This document shows positions 44,329 to 53,515 of a DNA stretch of 64,000 nt, one piece after another; within the stretch, counting starts at the first letter, position 1, and each line of letters opens with the position of its first letter. The DNA lies in the NCBI RefSeq assembly GCF_009866805.1, contig NZ_SIZW01000042.1, positions 310,001 through 374,000 on the forward strand, read 5' to 3'. The translations under genes were made by a program, and so were the position numbers. Under the pieces are notes generated by a model. That model was not told the origin of the DNA and did not search any database. It worked only from the letters and a program-made list of their open reading frames with translations. The DNA is from Schauerella aestuarii. Its GTDB lineage: Bacteria > Pseudomonadota > Gammaproteobacteria > Burkholderiales > Burkholderiaceae_B.

Positions 44329-45434
44329 CGATGCCCATGTACGCCGCATCCGGCGCCGAGACGCCGTCCCAAACGCCCGTGACGCGCGCACCGCTATCCA
44401 CGGACGCGCCCTCGGGCGTGACCCCCATGCACACGGCACGGGTGGCCGATCCGCTCGTGCGCGTCGAGGATGCTGCACGCTGGTTCGACGTCTCACCCCC
44501 TTGGCTCGAACGCATGATCAGCCGCAAGCCGCGTGTCGACTTGCGCGCAGTGGACGGTGTGACCTTCGATATCGGACGCGGTGAGACCTTTGCGTTGGTG
44601 GGCGAATCCGGCTGCGGAAAATCAACCGTGGCGCGGATGCTGGTTGGCCTCTATGGGCTGACCCGCGGCCGCATCCTGTTTGAAGGTCAGCCGCTGGATC
44701 GTATGGCGCAGCCGGGCGGCAAAGCCATGCGCAGCCGCCTGCAGATGATTTTCCAGGATCCCTACGCAAGTTTGAATCCGCGTTGGCGGGTAGGGCGCAT
44801 CATTGCCGAGCCGCTCAAAACGCATACGCAGATGACGCCGCGCGAGCGCATCGACCGGGTTTCCGAGTTGCTGACGCAAGTGGGTCTGGACCCGGCGGAC
44901 CAGCAGCGTTTCCCGCATCAATTTTCGGGTGGACAACGGCAACGCATTTCCATCGCGCGGGCGCTGGCCGTGCAGCCCGAGTTGCTGGTGTGCGATGAAC
45001 CCACGTCGGCGCTGGATGTCTCGGTCCAGGCGCAGGTGCTCAATCTGATGAAGGATCTGCAGCGCCGGCTGGGACTCACGTATCTTTTCATCTCGCACAA
45101 CCTGGCGGTGGTGCATCACGTGGCCGATCGCGTAGGGGTGATGTATCTGGGGCGCATCGTTGAAGTGGCGCCGCGCGATGCCTTGTTCGCGCAACCGCGT
45201 CATCCTTACACCCGTATGCTGCTGGAAGCGATTCCGGACATGCATGGCAATGGCAAGGCGCGCACGCGCGTGGCCGGTGAGGTACCCAATCCACTCAATC
45301 CGCCCTCCGGTTGCACGTTTCATCCGCGTTGCCCGCATGCCAACGCACGCTGCAAAACCGAAGAGCCGAAGGCGTTGGCGGCGGGCTTGAGCGTGGTGAC
45401 CTGCCACGCCATCGAGGAAGGGCGGATCGCCTAG
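44325..45434 (+). CDS. Peptide ABC transporter ATPase, DppF-like
   Basis: 369 residues. A longer N-terminal region of about 45 residues precedes LVRVEDAARWFDV. Walker A GESGCGKS, signature FSGGQRQRISIARAL, Walker B LVCDEPTSALD, FISHNLAVVHHVA and the C-terminal CTFHPRCPHANARC cysteine motif. Last gene of the operon; a 12-bp-stem hairpin follows. The extension suggests an alternative start downstream (ATG in PMHTARV), but the 4-base overlap supports 44325. Confidence 0.9.
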   Translation: MTMPMYAASGAETPSQTPVTRAPLSTDAPSGVTPMHTARVADPLVRVEDAARWFDVSPPWLERMISRKPRVDLRAVDGVTFDIGRGETFALVGESGCGKSTVARMLVGLYGLTRGRILFEGQPLDRMAQPGGKAMRSRLQMIFQDPYASLNPRWRVGRIIAEPLKTHTQMTPRERIDRVSELLTQVGLDPADQQRFPHQFSGGQRQRISIARALAVQPELLVCDEPTSALDVSVQAQVLNLMKDLQRRLGLTYLFISHNLAVVHHVADRVGVMYLGRIVEVAPRDALFAQPRHPYTRMLLEAIPDMHGNGKARTRVAGEVPNPLNPPSGCTFHPRCPHANARCKTEEPKALAAGLSVVTCHAIEEGRIA

Positions 45435-45467
45435 CCGCGCAAATGGGCGTATCCCCGACTCGAATCT

Positions 45468-45497
45468 CCAAAACGTCGCGTGGGTGCGACGTTTTGG
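45468..45497 (+). terminator. Hairpin terminator of the peptide transport operon
   Basis: Perfect 12-bp stem CCAAAACGTCGC / GCGACGTTTTGG with a six-base loop, 33 bases after the last ATPase stop. The T tract forms part of the stem. Confidence 0.7.
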
Positions 45498-45590
45498 GGT
45501 GAAGACTGACGTGCTGCAGCGGGTAAGAATCGTGCTTCGGGCGGGATGCGATATCCTCAGCGATTGAGTAGCGGCACGTCAAGGAGCATT

Positions 45591-45860
45591 ATGCAGATCA
45601 GTTTTCGCGATTCCCACGCCTATCCCGGATGCGGTGTCCGCATCGGCGATTTACCCGATGCAGTGGAAAGTTTGGCCGTAGAGGTGGCGTTTTCCGACGG
45701 TACCGACGCGCCGGCACAGTGCACGGTGGTCGATGCCCAGCAGATCAAGCTGTGGATTGCCGCCCACACCACCAATTCGGGTAACGCGGTCAAGCCGCGA
45801 GCGTGGTTGATCAAGCGTGAACCCGGCGCGCCGATCTGGAAGGTCGCTTCCCGCATCTGA
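45591..45860 (+). CDS. Hypothetical protein, 89 aa
   Basis: Unrecognised. Mostly beta pattern (MQISFRDSHAYPGCGVRIGD, SLAVEVAFSDGTDAPAQCTV, IKLWIAAHTTNSGNAV) ending IWKVASRI, suggesting a small compact beta domain. AAGGAG ribosome site seven bases before the ATG is good. No partner is evident; convergent with mgtA. Confidence 0.65.
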   Translation: MQISFRDSHAYPGCGVRIGDLPDAVESLAVEVAFSDGTDAPAQCTVVDAQQIKLWIAAHTTNSGNAVKPRAWLIKREPGAPIWKVASRI

Positions 45861-46055
45861 CCGGAGCGGGAATTTGCAGCGCGCACAGGGCGCTCATTGC
45901 GCCGCGTCCGCGCCGCAGTACTTTCCTCCGCATCGCGTCCGCGCGGTCGTCCATTCTTTCCGCGCGGTTGAACGCCACGGTTGTCCCTGCCTGTTCCGGA
46001 ACGGGCGTGAGGCGCGCGCAACGCGGCATTCGCCGCAGCGACTCGATCCGCGCCC

Positions 46056-48902
46056 TTATTGCCAGCCGTAGCGGCGGCGATAAAACCCCTTCATGGCCTG
46101 CGTCATGGCCATGTACGCGATCAGGATCAGCGGCAAGAACACGAAGTACAGCGGCGGCAACGCCTCCAGTTTGAAGTAGCCCGCCAGCGGCCCCATCGGC
46201 AAGAAGATACCCACCGCCATGATCAAGCCGGTCATCAGGAGCAACGGCATCGACGCACGGCTTTGGATGAACGGGAGCTTCGGCGTGCGGATCATGTGCA
46301 CGATGAGCGTCTGCGTGAGCAGTCCCACCACGAACCAGCCCGACTGGAAAAGCGTTTGATGCTCGGGCGAGTTGGCCCCGAACACAAACCACATCATCGC
46401 GTAGGTCAGGATGTCGAAGACTGAACTGATCGGACCGAAGAACAGCATGAATCTGCCCACGTCGGCAGGCTGCCAATGCTGGGGTTTCTTGAGTAGATCT
46501 TCGTCGACATTGTCGAACGGGATCGCAATCTGCGACACGTCGTAGAGCAGATTCTGCACCAGAAGATGCATCGGCAGCATCGGCAGAAACGGAATGAACG
46601 CGCTGGCCACCAACACCGAGAACACATTCCCGAAGTTGGAACTCGCCGTCATTTTGATGTACTTGAGCATGTTGGAAAACGTGCGCCGGCCTTCGAGCAC
46701 GCCTTCTTCCAGGATCATCAAGCTCTTCTCGAGCAACACGATATCGGCGGCCTCCTTGGCGATATCCACGGCGGTATCCACCGAGATGCCGATGTCGGCT
46801 GTGCGTAGCGCCGGGGCGTCGTTGATGCCGTCGCCCATGAAGCCCACGACATGTCCGTTGTGCTTCAAGGATTGCACGATGCGTTCCTTGTGTGCAGGCG
46901 TGAGCTTGGCAAAGACGGCGGTGCGCTCGACGGCCACGGCCAGCGCTGCATCATCCAGGGCATCGATGTCCGGGCCCAGCAGGATGGCGGCGCGATCGAT
47001 GCTCATGCCCACATCGCGGCACACTTTCAAGGTGACGAGTTCGTTGTCGCCCGTGAGCACTTTGACCGCCACGCCATGGTCTGCCAATGCGCGCAGCGCG
47101 GGCGCCGTCGTTTCTTTGGGGGGATCGAGAAAGGCCACATAGCCCAGCAGCGTAAGATCGCGTTCGTCCGCTACGCCGTAGGTGTGCTGCGTGGGCGGCA
47201 ATTCGCGTGCAGCCACGGCCACCACGCGCAGGCCTTCGGCATTGAGCGCCCCGGTGACCGCGCGAATCCGCTCAAAGAGCGCCGGCGTCAACGCTTCGAC
47301 GGCGTCGCCATGGCGCACACGCGTGCAGATGGCAAGAATCTCTTCCACGGCGCCCTTGGTGATGAGCTCATGATGATCCTCCTGCTCGGCGACCACGACC
47401 GACATCCGGCGGCGCTGGAAGTCGAAGGGAATCTCGTCCACCTTGCGGTAGTTGCGCACGGGATTCAGCGTTTGATTGACTTCGACGTGTTCGAGCACCG
47501 CCACATCCAGCAGATTCTTCAGCCCGGTCTGGTAGTAGCTGTTCAGGTAGGCCATCTCAAGCACGGCGTCCGATGGCATGCCCCATACATCCACGTGGCG
47601 GGCAAGCGCAATCTTGTCTTGCGTCAACGTGCCGGTTTTGTCTGTGCACAGCACATCCATCGCGCCGAAGTTCTGGATGGCATCCAGCCGTTTCACGATG
47701 ACTTTCTTGCGCGACAACACGACGGCACCCTTGGCCAACGTGGAGGTGACGATCATCGGCAGCATTTCAGGCGTGAGGCCCACGGCGATGGAGAGCGCAA
47801 ACAACAATGCCTCCATCCAGTCGCCCTTGGTGAAGCCGTTGATGAACAGCACCAGCGGCGCCATCACGAACATGAACCGGATCAAGAGCCAGCTCACCTT
47901 GTTCACGCCGGTCTGAAATGCCGTGGCCGCACGGTCGGTCGCCGTCACGCGGGTGGCCAGGGCACCGAAATAGGTGCGGTTGCCCGTGCCCACCACCACG
48001 GCGCGTGCAGCGCCCGAGATGACGTTCGTCCCCATGAAAACGATATTGTCCAGATCGAGCGCACTTGCGGTCGCACGGCCGTCGCGCAGCACGGCGAATT
48101 TCTCCACCGGCAACGATTCGCCAGTCATGGCCGACTGACTGACGAACAGATCGCGGGCCGAGAGGAGCCGGCAGTCGGCGGGAATCATGTCGCCCGCCGA
48201 CAGCAGCACGATGTCGCCCGGCACCAAGGCGGAGATCGGCAGTTCCGTGGCGGCTACGTCGCGCAGTCGGCTCGCGGCCGCGCCGGGTGGGGCCGGCGTG
48301 GCCGCACCGCTCGCCATGACGATGGCGTCCCGCATGGATGCGGATGCGCCATTGGGCGACCCAGTTGCGGCGTCCCCATGGGTCATGTCGGCCGCGCGCC
48401 GCAAGACCGTAGCGGTGTTGCTGACCATCGCCTTCAGCGCATCGGCAGCCTTGTTCGAGCGGGCCTCCTGCCAGAAACGCAGCACCGTCGAGAGCACTAC
48501 CATCGTGCCGATCACGAGGGTCGCCTTGTCGTCTTCGGTCACGTACGAGACGAACGCGAGCACGGTCAACAAGATGTTGAACGGGTTCTTGTAGCAGTGC
48601 CACAGATGGCGCCACCAGGTCAGCGGCTTTTCGTGTTCGACGTCGTTGCTGCCCACGCTCGCACGCGTGAGATCCGCCTGCTCGGTGGTCATGCCGTCCA
48701 GGCGCGTTCCCAGTCGTTGCAGGACCTCGTCGGCGGTGCTCGCCGCAGCCTGATTCAGTGCGGCCTCGAGCGGATTGGGCACGCCGCGATCCACACCGGT
48801 GCGCGTTACCGTATCCAGCAATGCCACGCGTCGGAAGTGGCGGGAAATATGGCGGGAGTTCAGAAACCCCGCAAAGAAAGCTCTCATTTGGATAAAACGC
48901 AT
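46056..48902 (-). CDS. mgtA: Magnesium-translocating P-type ATPase, MgtA-like
   Basis: P-type (IIIB) ATPase importing magnesium, 948 residues. Phosphorylation motif DKTGTLT with Asp, TGES in the actuator domain, MGDGINDAPALR hinge, KGAVEEIL nucleotide site, and about ten helices, four before and six after the large cytoplasmic part. A hydrophilic insert around residues 175-205 (AATGSPNGASASMRDA) is longer than usual. ATG at 48902 has GGAGGA four bases upstream; a second ATG at 48887 is possible. The structured upstream stretch is unusual and may control it. Confidence 0.93.
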   Translation of the reverse strand: MRFIQMRAFFAGFLNSRHISRHFRRVALLDTVTRTGVDRGVPNPLEAALNQAAASTADEVLQRLGTRLDGMTTEQADLTRASVGSNDVEHEKPLTWWRHLWHCYKNPFNILLTVLAFVSYVTEDDKATLVIGTMVVLSTVLRFWQEARSNKAADALKAMVSNTATVLRRAADMTHGDAATGSPNGASASMRDAIVMASGAATPAPPGAAASRLRDVAATELPISALVPGDIVLLSAGDMIPADCRLLSARDLFVSQSAMTGESLPVEKFAVLRDGRATASALDLDNIVFMGTNVISGAARAVVVGTGNRTYFGALATRVTATDRAATAFQTGVNKVSWLLIRFMFVMAPLVLFINGFTKGDWMEALLFALSIAVGLTPEMLPMIVTSTLAKGAVVLSRKKVIVKRLDAIQNFGAMDVLCTDKTGTLTQDKIALARHVDVWGMPSDAVLEMAYLNSYYQTGLKNLLDVAVLEHVEVNQTLNPVRNYRKVDEIPFDFQRRRMSVVVAEQEDHHELITKGAVEEILAICTRVRHGDAVEALTPALFERIRAVTGALNAEGLRVVAVAARELPPTQHTYGVADERDLTLLGYVAFLDPPKETTAPALRALADHGVAVKVLTGDNELVTLKVCRDVGMSIDRAAILLGPDIDALDDAALAVAVERTAVFAKLTPAHKERIVQSLKHNGHVVGFMGDGINDAPALRTADIGISVDTAVDIAKEAADIVLLEKSLMILEEGVLEGRRTFSNMLKYIKMTASSNFGNVFSVLVASAFIPFLPMLPMHLLVQNLLYDVSQIAIPFDNVDEDLLKKPQHWQPADVGRFMLFFGPISSVFDILTYAMMWFVFGANSPEHQTLFQSGWFVVGLLTQTLIVHMIRTPKLPFIQSRASMPLLLMTGLIMAVGIFLPMGPLAGYFKLEALPPLYFVFLPLILIAYMAMTQAMKGFYRRRYGWQ

Positions 48903-49349
48903 GGCGTCCTCCTTGCATGCCGAAAAGGGCGAAGGCTGCGCGTGCGTACTGCCGAGCGGCTGACGCCCAAGATAAAAGGCGTGCGCGCTCCGGCTCGCTC
49001 GCCGAACAGGCGCGCGACATTCGTGGTGCGCGATCGTCGCGATCGCGCACCGGGGAGTCCAAAGAGAAGGGGAGCGACGCGTACTCGAATGAATACGCTT
49101 CGATAAGCCGCTTCTCGCATTCAGCGAGACAGCGGCAGTGACCTGCGCGTTATCTCGCCTGAGGGGTGCCGGTCACATGAACCGGCCGTCTACTCTCACT
49201 CGAACACGTACCCACGTGGGTCTCCGCAGTTGTCAAAACGGATGCGAGTCTACTCCTCGTTTTTCCGCTTGGGAATCTCTTTTTAAGGGTAAATACCCGG
49301 TTTGAAAGCGGTTCGACAGCGCGAGGAAAGAGGCGTGAAAGATTGCGCG
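48903..49349. other. 447-base gene-free region upstream of mgtA
   Basis: No convincing gene. On the transcribed minus strand it holds several hairpins: the 11-bp stem at 49025-49051, GCCGGT/ACCGGC at 49168-49173 and 49181-49186, and the 12-base palindrome ACCCACGTGGGT at 49210-49221. The far end (about 49230-49349) is the 3' region of the LysR gene. No standard M-box was recognised. Confidence 0.55.
49025..49051 (-). promoter_or_regulatory. Strong hairpin in the probable mgtA leader
   Basis: GGTGCGCGATC / GATCGCGCACC, a perfect 11-bp stem with a five-base loop, about 123 bases ahead of the mgtA start. It could be a leader attenuator, or a terminator for the upstream LysR gene; no T tract follows in the minus direction. 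Confidence 0.45.
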
Positions 49350-50252
49350 TCAAAAGACGAAATCGTCGAAGCGTTCGACCAGATGATCGACGAATGCGCG
49401 GGTCCGGGCGGAAAGATGTTGCTTGGTGGGAAAGACCGCCATGATGTCGGCGCGCGGTGCGGACCATTCGGGCAAGACCCGCACCAGACGACCTGAACGC
49501 AGATAGCGCGCGGCATCCCATTCGGAGCGCATCAGCACGCCCTGGCCTTCGAGCGCCCAGCCCAACGCCACGGCGCCGTCGTTGGTGCTCAACGGGCTGC
49601 GCAGCTTGACCGATTCCTGCTTGCCGTCATGGGTGAGACGCCAGACGCCGACGGTATCGTCGTTTTCTCGAATCATGAGGCAGCGATGCGCCTGCAAATC
49701 GGCCGGCTTGGCAGGCGTTCCCGCGCGGACGAGATAGGCCGGCGCGGCGCATAGAATGCGTTCGTTGTTGGCAATCTTGCGCGCGGTCAACCGTTGATCC
49801 GGGAGTTCGCCGATGCGTACCGCCACGTCGAAACCTTGCTCGATCAGATTGAGCGGCCGATCGCTCAGATGCAGCAGCACCTCCACATCCGGATACCGCT
49901 GCGAAAACTGCGACACCAGCGGCGCGATGTGCTCGCGGCCGAAGCCAAGCGTGGCATTGACGCGCAAGAGGCCGCGGGGCGAAAGCGTCGCGCCTGCCAG
50001 GCGCTGTTCCAGTTCTTTCAGATCCACCAGGACGCGCGAGCCTTCGCGAAGAAAAGCCTCGCCTTCGTCGGTGAGACTCATGCGGCGGGTGGTGCGATTG
50101 ACCAGACGAACATTCAAGCGCAACTCCAGTCCCGCCAGCCGTTTCGTCACCGTGGAAGGCGCCACGCCTTGCTCGCGGGCAGCCGCAGCCAGGCTCCCGG
50201 CAAGCGCCAGCTGCACGAAAAATTCCAGGTCTGACAGCGGATCGACACGCAT
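49350..50252 (-). CDS. LysR-family regulator
   Basis: 300-residue transcriptional regulator. Helix-turn-helix in LSDLEFFVQLALAGSLAAAA and AREQGVAPSTVTKRLAGLE; NRTTRRMSLTDEGEAFLREG follows, a common CrgA/AphB-like subgroup start. Substrate domain with GFDVAVRIGELPDQRL. ATG at 50252 gives the family N-terminus; the frame is open upstream but not protein-like. Divergent from the Bug receptor and LeuCD-type genes, which it probably controls. Confidence 0.9.
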   Translation of the reverse strand: MRVDPLSDLEFFVQLALAGSLAAAAREQGVAPSTVTKRLAGLELRLNVRLVNRTTRRMSLTDEGEAFLREGSRVLVDLKELEQRLAGATLSPRGLLRVNATLGFGREHIAPLVSQFSQRYPDVEVLLHLSDRPLNLIEQGFDVAVRIGELPDQRLTARKIANNERILCAAPAYLVRAGTPAKPADLQAHRCLMIRENDDTVGVWRLTHDGKQESVKLRSPLSTNDGAVALGWALEGQGVLMRSEWDAARYLRSGRLVRVLPEWSAPRADIMAVFPTKQHLSARTRAFVDHLVERFDDFVF

Positions 50253-50267
50253 GGCGAAAGCTCGGTT

Positions 50268-50317
50268 GTTTCCTTGATGGAAATTATATCTTCGGCTTGT
50301 GCCAATCGTTTCCTTGA
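50268..50317. promoter_or_regulatory. Repeated GTTTCCTTGA sites in the LysR/Bug promoter region
   Basis: GTTTCCTTGA occurs at 50268-50277 and 50308-50317, 40 bases apart; the first forms TTTCC-N5-GGAAA (50269-50283). Position between divergent genes fits LysR recognition and activation sites. Confidence 0.5.
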
Positions 50318-50398
50318 ACGCAAGAGATAGAATCGTTTGCACCACGGCATTCGGGCGGTAGGCCTCAAGAAAATGCCGATGACAACGAGGAGACAACA

Positions 50399-51373
50399 AT
50401 GACGATTTCAACCTTGCGCCGCGCCTGTCTGGCCAGTGTGCTTTTTGCCGTGCCCCTGTTCGCGCAGGCACAAGCAGCATTTCCCGAGCGCCCGGTGCGC
50501 CTGATCGTGCCGTATGCGCCGGGCGGCAGTGCCGATATCGCCGCCCGGTTGGTGGCCGATGCGTGGGCGAAAGCGCTCGGCCAGCCGCTGGTCATCGAAA
50601 ATCGTGCCGGCGCCGGCGGCAATATCGGTGTGGACGCGGTGGCCAAGGCCGCACCCGATGGCTACACGATCGGGTTGCAGACGGTGTCGCTGGCGATCAA
50701 TCCCGCGATCTTCAAAACCATGAACTTCGACACGCAGAAGGATTTGGCGCCGATTGGCATGGTCGCGACCTCACAACATGTGCTGGTGGTGAATCCTGCG
50801 CTACCGGCGCAGGACGTCAAGGGGCTGGTGGCCGCTGCGCGCGCCAATCCCGGCAAGCTGAGCTACGGTTCGGCCGGCGCCGGCAGCACGTTCCATATGT
50901 CGGCCGAGCTATTCAAATCGATGGCGGGCGTGGACATCATGCATGTGCCGTATCGCGGCGGCGGCCCGGCGTTGGTCGACACGATGGCCGGTCAGGTGGA
51001 TATGAGCTTTCCCGTGTTGTCGGCCGCGCAGCAGCAGGTGCAGGGCGGCAAGTTGCGCGCGCTGGGTGTCACGGGCCCCAAGCGGTCGCCGTTGATGCCA
51101 GACGTACCGACGATAGCCGAGGCGGGTGTCGCGGGCTATGCCTTCGAGACGTGGTTCATGACCTTTGCCCCGGCTGGCACGCCGCAACCGGTGATCGACA
51201 AACTCAACACCACGCTCAACGCGGCACTCGGATCGCCGGCGCTGGCCAAGCGCATGGTGGAGCAGGGCTTCGATCCTTTGGTGAGCACCCCGGCCGAAGC
51301 CCGCACGCGTCTTGCACAGGAAATGCCGGTGTGGGCCAAGCTGGTGAAAGAACGCGGCATCACAGTGGAGTGA
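50399..51373 (+). CDS. Bug-family periplasmic solute receptor
   Basis: 324 residues. Signal peptide with cleavage near AQAQA-AF, then FPERPVRLIVPYAPGGSADI, the family hallmark, and SPLMPDVPTIAEAGVAGYAF. Likely binds a di- or tricarboxylate. The next genes encode a 3-isopropylmalate-dehydratase-type enzyme, so the ligand may be a methylated or hydroxylated dicarboxylic acid such as citramalate or itaconate; that is inference. The stop lies only five bases before the LeuC-like start. Confidence 0.9.
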   Translation: MTISTLRRACLASVLFAVPLFAQAQAAFPERPVRLIVPYAPGGSADIAARLVADAWAKALGQPLVIENRAGAGGNIGVDAVAKAAPDGYTIGLQTVSLAINPAIFKTMNFDTQKDLAPIGMVATSQHVLVVNPALPAQDVKGLVAAARANPGKLSYGSAGAGSTFHMSAELFKSMAGVDIMHVPYRGGGPALVDTMAGQVDMSFPVLSAAQQQVQGGKLRALGVTGPKRSPLMPDVPTIAEAGVAGYAFETWFMTFAPAGTPQPVIDKLNTTLNAALGSPALAKRMVEQGFDPLVSTPAEARTRLAQEMPVWAKLVKERGITVE

Positions 51374-51378
51374 ATGAC

Positions 51379-52803
51379 ATGACTGCCCGCACGCTTTACG
51401 AAAAACTGGTGGCTGACCACACCGTGCTCGCGTTGGACGCGCAGAACGTGTTGCTGTATTGCGATCTGCACCTGATGAACGAGTACACCAGTCCCCAGGC
51501 GTTCGCGGGCCTGCACGAGCAAGGCCGCGGTGTGCTGCAACCGAAGCAGAATGTGGCGGTGGTGAGCCATATCATTCCCACGCATGCCGTGGCACCGCGC
51601 GTGATCCAGGATCCGGCGTCAGCATTGCAGGCGTCCAATCTCAAACGTAACTGCGATCGGCACGGCATCCCCCTGTTCGATACCAATGATGCGTTTCAGG
51701 GCATCGAGCATGTGGTGGCGCCTGAGCACGGCATGATCCGCCCTGGCATGGTGGTGATCTGCGGCGATAGCCACACCACGACGTATGGCGCGCTGGGCGC
51801 ACTCGGATTCGGCATCGGAACCTCTGAAGTCGAACACGTGCTGGCCACCCAGACGCTGGTCTATCGGCTGGCCGACACCATGCGGATCCGCATCGACGGC
51901 GCGCTACCGTTGGGCACGACGGCGAAAGATCTGGTGCTCATGATCATCAGCCGTATCGGCGCACAAGGCGCGCGCGGGTTCGTGGTGGAGTACTGTGGCG
52001 ACGCCATCGACGCGTTGTCGGTGGAGGCCCGTTTCACCGTTTGCAATATGACCGTCGAGGCGGGCGCGCGTGGCGCGTTGATCGCGCCGGATCAGAAGGC
52101 GATCGATTATGTGCTGGCACGCGCGCCGGATATCGATGGCACCCTGCGCGCCGCCGCATTGGCCGACTGGGCCCAGTGCGCCAGTGATGCGCAGGCTGTG
52201 TTCGATGTCGAGCATGCGTTCGATGCCGCAACGGTTGCGCCGTACGTGACATGGGGCACCAGTCCCGATCAGGCGATACCGATCGATGGCGCCGTGCCCG
52301 TGCCGGCCGCCGCGGCGGCAGGGGTGGCACGCGACAGCGCCGAGCGGGCGCTGCGCTACACCGGAGTGACGCCCGGGCAATCGCTGTGCGGCTTGGCCGT
52401 GCAGCATGTCTTCATCGGGTCTTGCACCAATGCGCGAATCGAAGATCTGCGTGCCGTGGCTGACGTGGTGCGGGGCCGCCGTGTGGCCCACGGGGTACGC
52501 GCCATGGTGGTGCCAGGATCGGGCGCTGTGCGGCGGCAAGCCGAGGAAGAAGGCCTGGCCGCCATCCTGCGCGCGGCCGGCTTCGAATGGCGTCAACCGG
52601 GCTGTTCGATGTGTCTGGCCATGAACGACGATGTGCTGGCCCCCGGCACGCGCTGCGCGTCCACCACCAACCGCAATTTCGAGGGCCGCCAGGGCCGTGG
52701 CGCCATCACGCACCTGATGAGTCCAGCGATGGCGGCCGCCGCCGCGATTCGAGGCTGTATCACCGATGTCCGCACGCTGGAGGTCAACCATGTCTACGCA
52801 TGA
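51379..52803 (+). CDS. leuC: 3-Isopropylmalate dehydratase-type large subunit
   Basis: Aconitase-superfamily large subunit, 474 residues. Iron-sulfur ligands: Cys in FIGSCTNARIED and the pair in GCSMCLAMN; GDSHTTTYGALGALGFGIG and STTNRNFEGRQG are family marks. Isomerises 2-isopropylmalate to 3-isopropylmalate, or a related 2-hydroxy dicarboxylate. The biosynthetic LeuC of this group normally sits next to leuB; here it is in a LysR-Bug setting, so a catabolic paralogue is more likely. ATG at 51379 overlaps nothing; another ATG at 51374 is out of frame. Confidence 0.88.
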   Translation: MTARTLYEKLVADHTVLALDAQNVLLYCDLHLMNEYTSPQAFAGLHEQGRGVLQPKQNVAVVSHIIPTHAVAPRVIQDPASALQASNLKRNCDRHGIPLFDTNDAFQGIEHVVAPEHGMIRPGMVVICGDSHTTTYGALGALGFGIGTSEVEHVLATQTLVYRLADTMRIRIDGALPLGTTAKDLVLMIISRIGAQGARGFVVEYCGDAIDALSVEARFTVCNMTVEAGARGALIAPDQKAIDYVLARAPDIDGTLRAAALADWAQCASDAQAVFDVEHAFDAATVAPYVTWGTSPDQAIPIDGAVPVPAAAAAGVARDSAERALRYTGVTPGQSLCGLAVQHVFIGSCTNARIEDLRAVADVVRGRRVAHGVRAMVVPGSGAVRRQAEEEGLAAILRAAGFEWRQPGCSMCLAMNDDVLAPGTRCASTTNRNFEGRQGRGAITHLMSPAMAAAAAIRGCITDVRTLEVNHVYA

Positions 52804-53437
52804 CCGCATCATCGGCCGCGCCGCGCCGCTGCCGATCAATAACGTCGACACCGATCAGATCATGCCGAAGCAGTTTTTGCGCGGCATCGACAAGACCGGA
52901 TTGGCGCCAGGCGTCTTCTACGATCTACGCCATGACGACGCGGGCGCCATCAAGCCGGATTTCGTTCTGAACCGGCCGAGCTACGCGGGCGCCGATATCC
53001 TGATTGCCGGCGCCAACTTCGGCTGCGGGTCGAGCCGCGAACATGCCGTATGGGGCCTGCTGCAGTTCGGTATCCGCGCCATCGTCGCGCCAAGCTTTGG
53101 CGAGATTTTTTACTCCAACGCCATGAACAACCGGTTGATGCTGGTGATGTTGGCAGAACGAGAGATCGCAGCGCTCCTGGCTGAAGCACAAGCCGCCGCC
53201 GCACCCTTGCCGATCGCTATCGACGTGCGCGCCGGAACCGTGACGTCTTCCACCGTGCAGGCGTCGTTCGAACTTCCGCCACGGCTACGCGCGATGTACC
53301 TGGAGGGACACGACATGATCGGTGCCACGTTGGCGCACGCTGCGGCGATTGAGGCGTTTGCACGCGCACGCGGCGAGCAGCGGCCGTGGGTCAGCGATGT
53401 GGCCGGCAAAACGATGACACGATTGGACGGCATGTAG
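52790..53437 (+). CDS. leuD: 3-Isopropylmalate dehydratase-type small subunit
   Basis: 215-residue small subunit. NNVDTDQIMPKQFL near the N-terminus, NFGCGSSREHAVW with the GSSRE loop and FYSNAMNNRLM define LeuD. Overlaps the large-subunit gene by 14 bases, with a GGAGG ribosome site inside that gene. Completes the hydratase; last gene of the probable LysR-controlled unit. Confidence 0.9.
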   Translation: MSTHDRIIGRAAPLPINNVDTDQIMPKQFLRGIDKTGLAPGVFYDLRHDDAGAIKPDFVLNRPSYAGADILIAGANFGCGSSREHAVWGLLQFGIRAIVAPSFGEIFYSNAMNNRLMLVMLAEREIAALLAEAQAAAAPLPIAIDVRAGTVTSSTVQASFELPPRLRAMYLEGHDMIGATLAHAAAIEAFARARGEQRPWVSDVAGKTMTRLDGM

Positions 53438-53515
53438 TACCGCACGAAAGCGTGCGCAATCGACGCAACCCGGCTAGACTTCCGCCTCGATAATTAAGGA
53501 AATGGCGCGAGCGCG

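Noticed and set aside
46851-49106. 751-residue plus-strand open frame opposite mgtA
   Set aside because: It is His/Gln/Arg-rich with no family motif, and lies antisense to a clear P-type ATPase; high GC content leaves such frames open by chance.
48903-49349. M-box (YkoK) magnesium riboswitch
   Set aside because: Hairpins exist but the conserved M-box elements were not recognised by eye; left as an unassigned structured leader.
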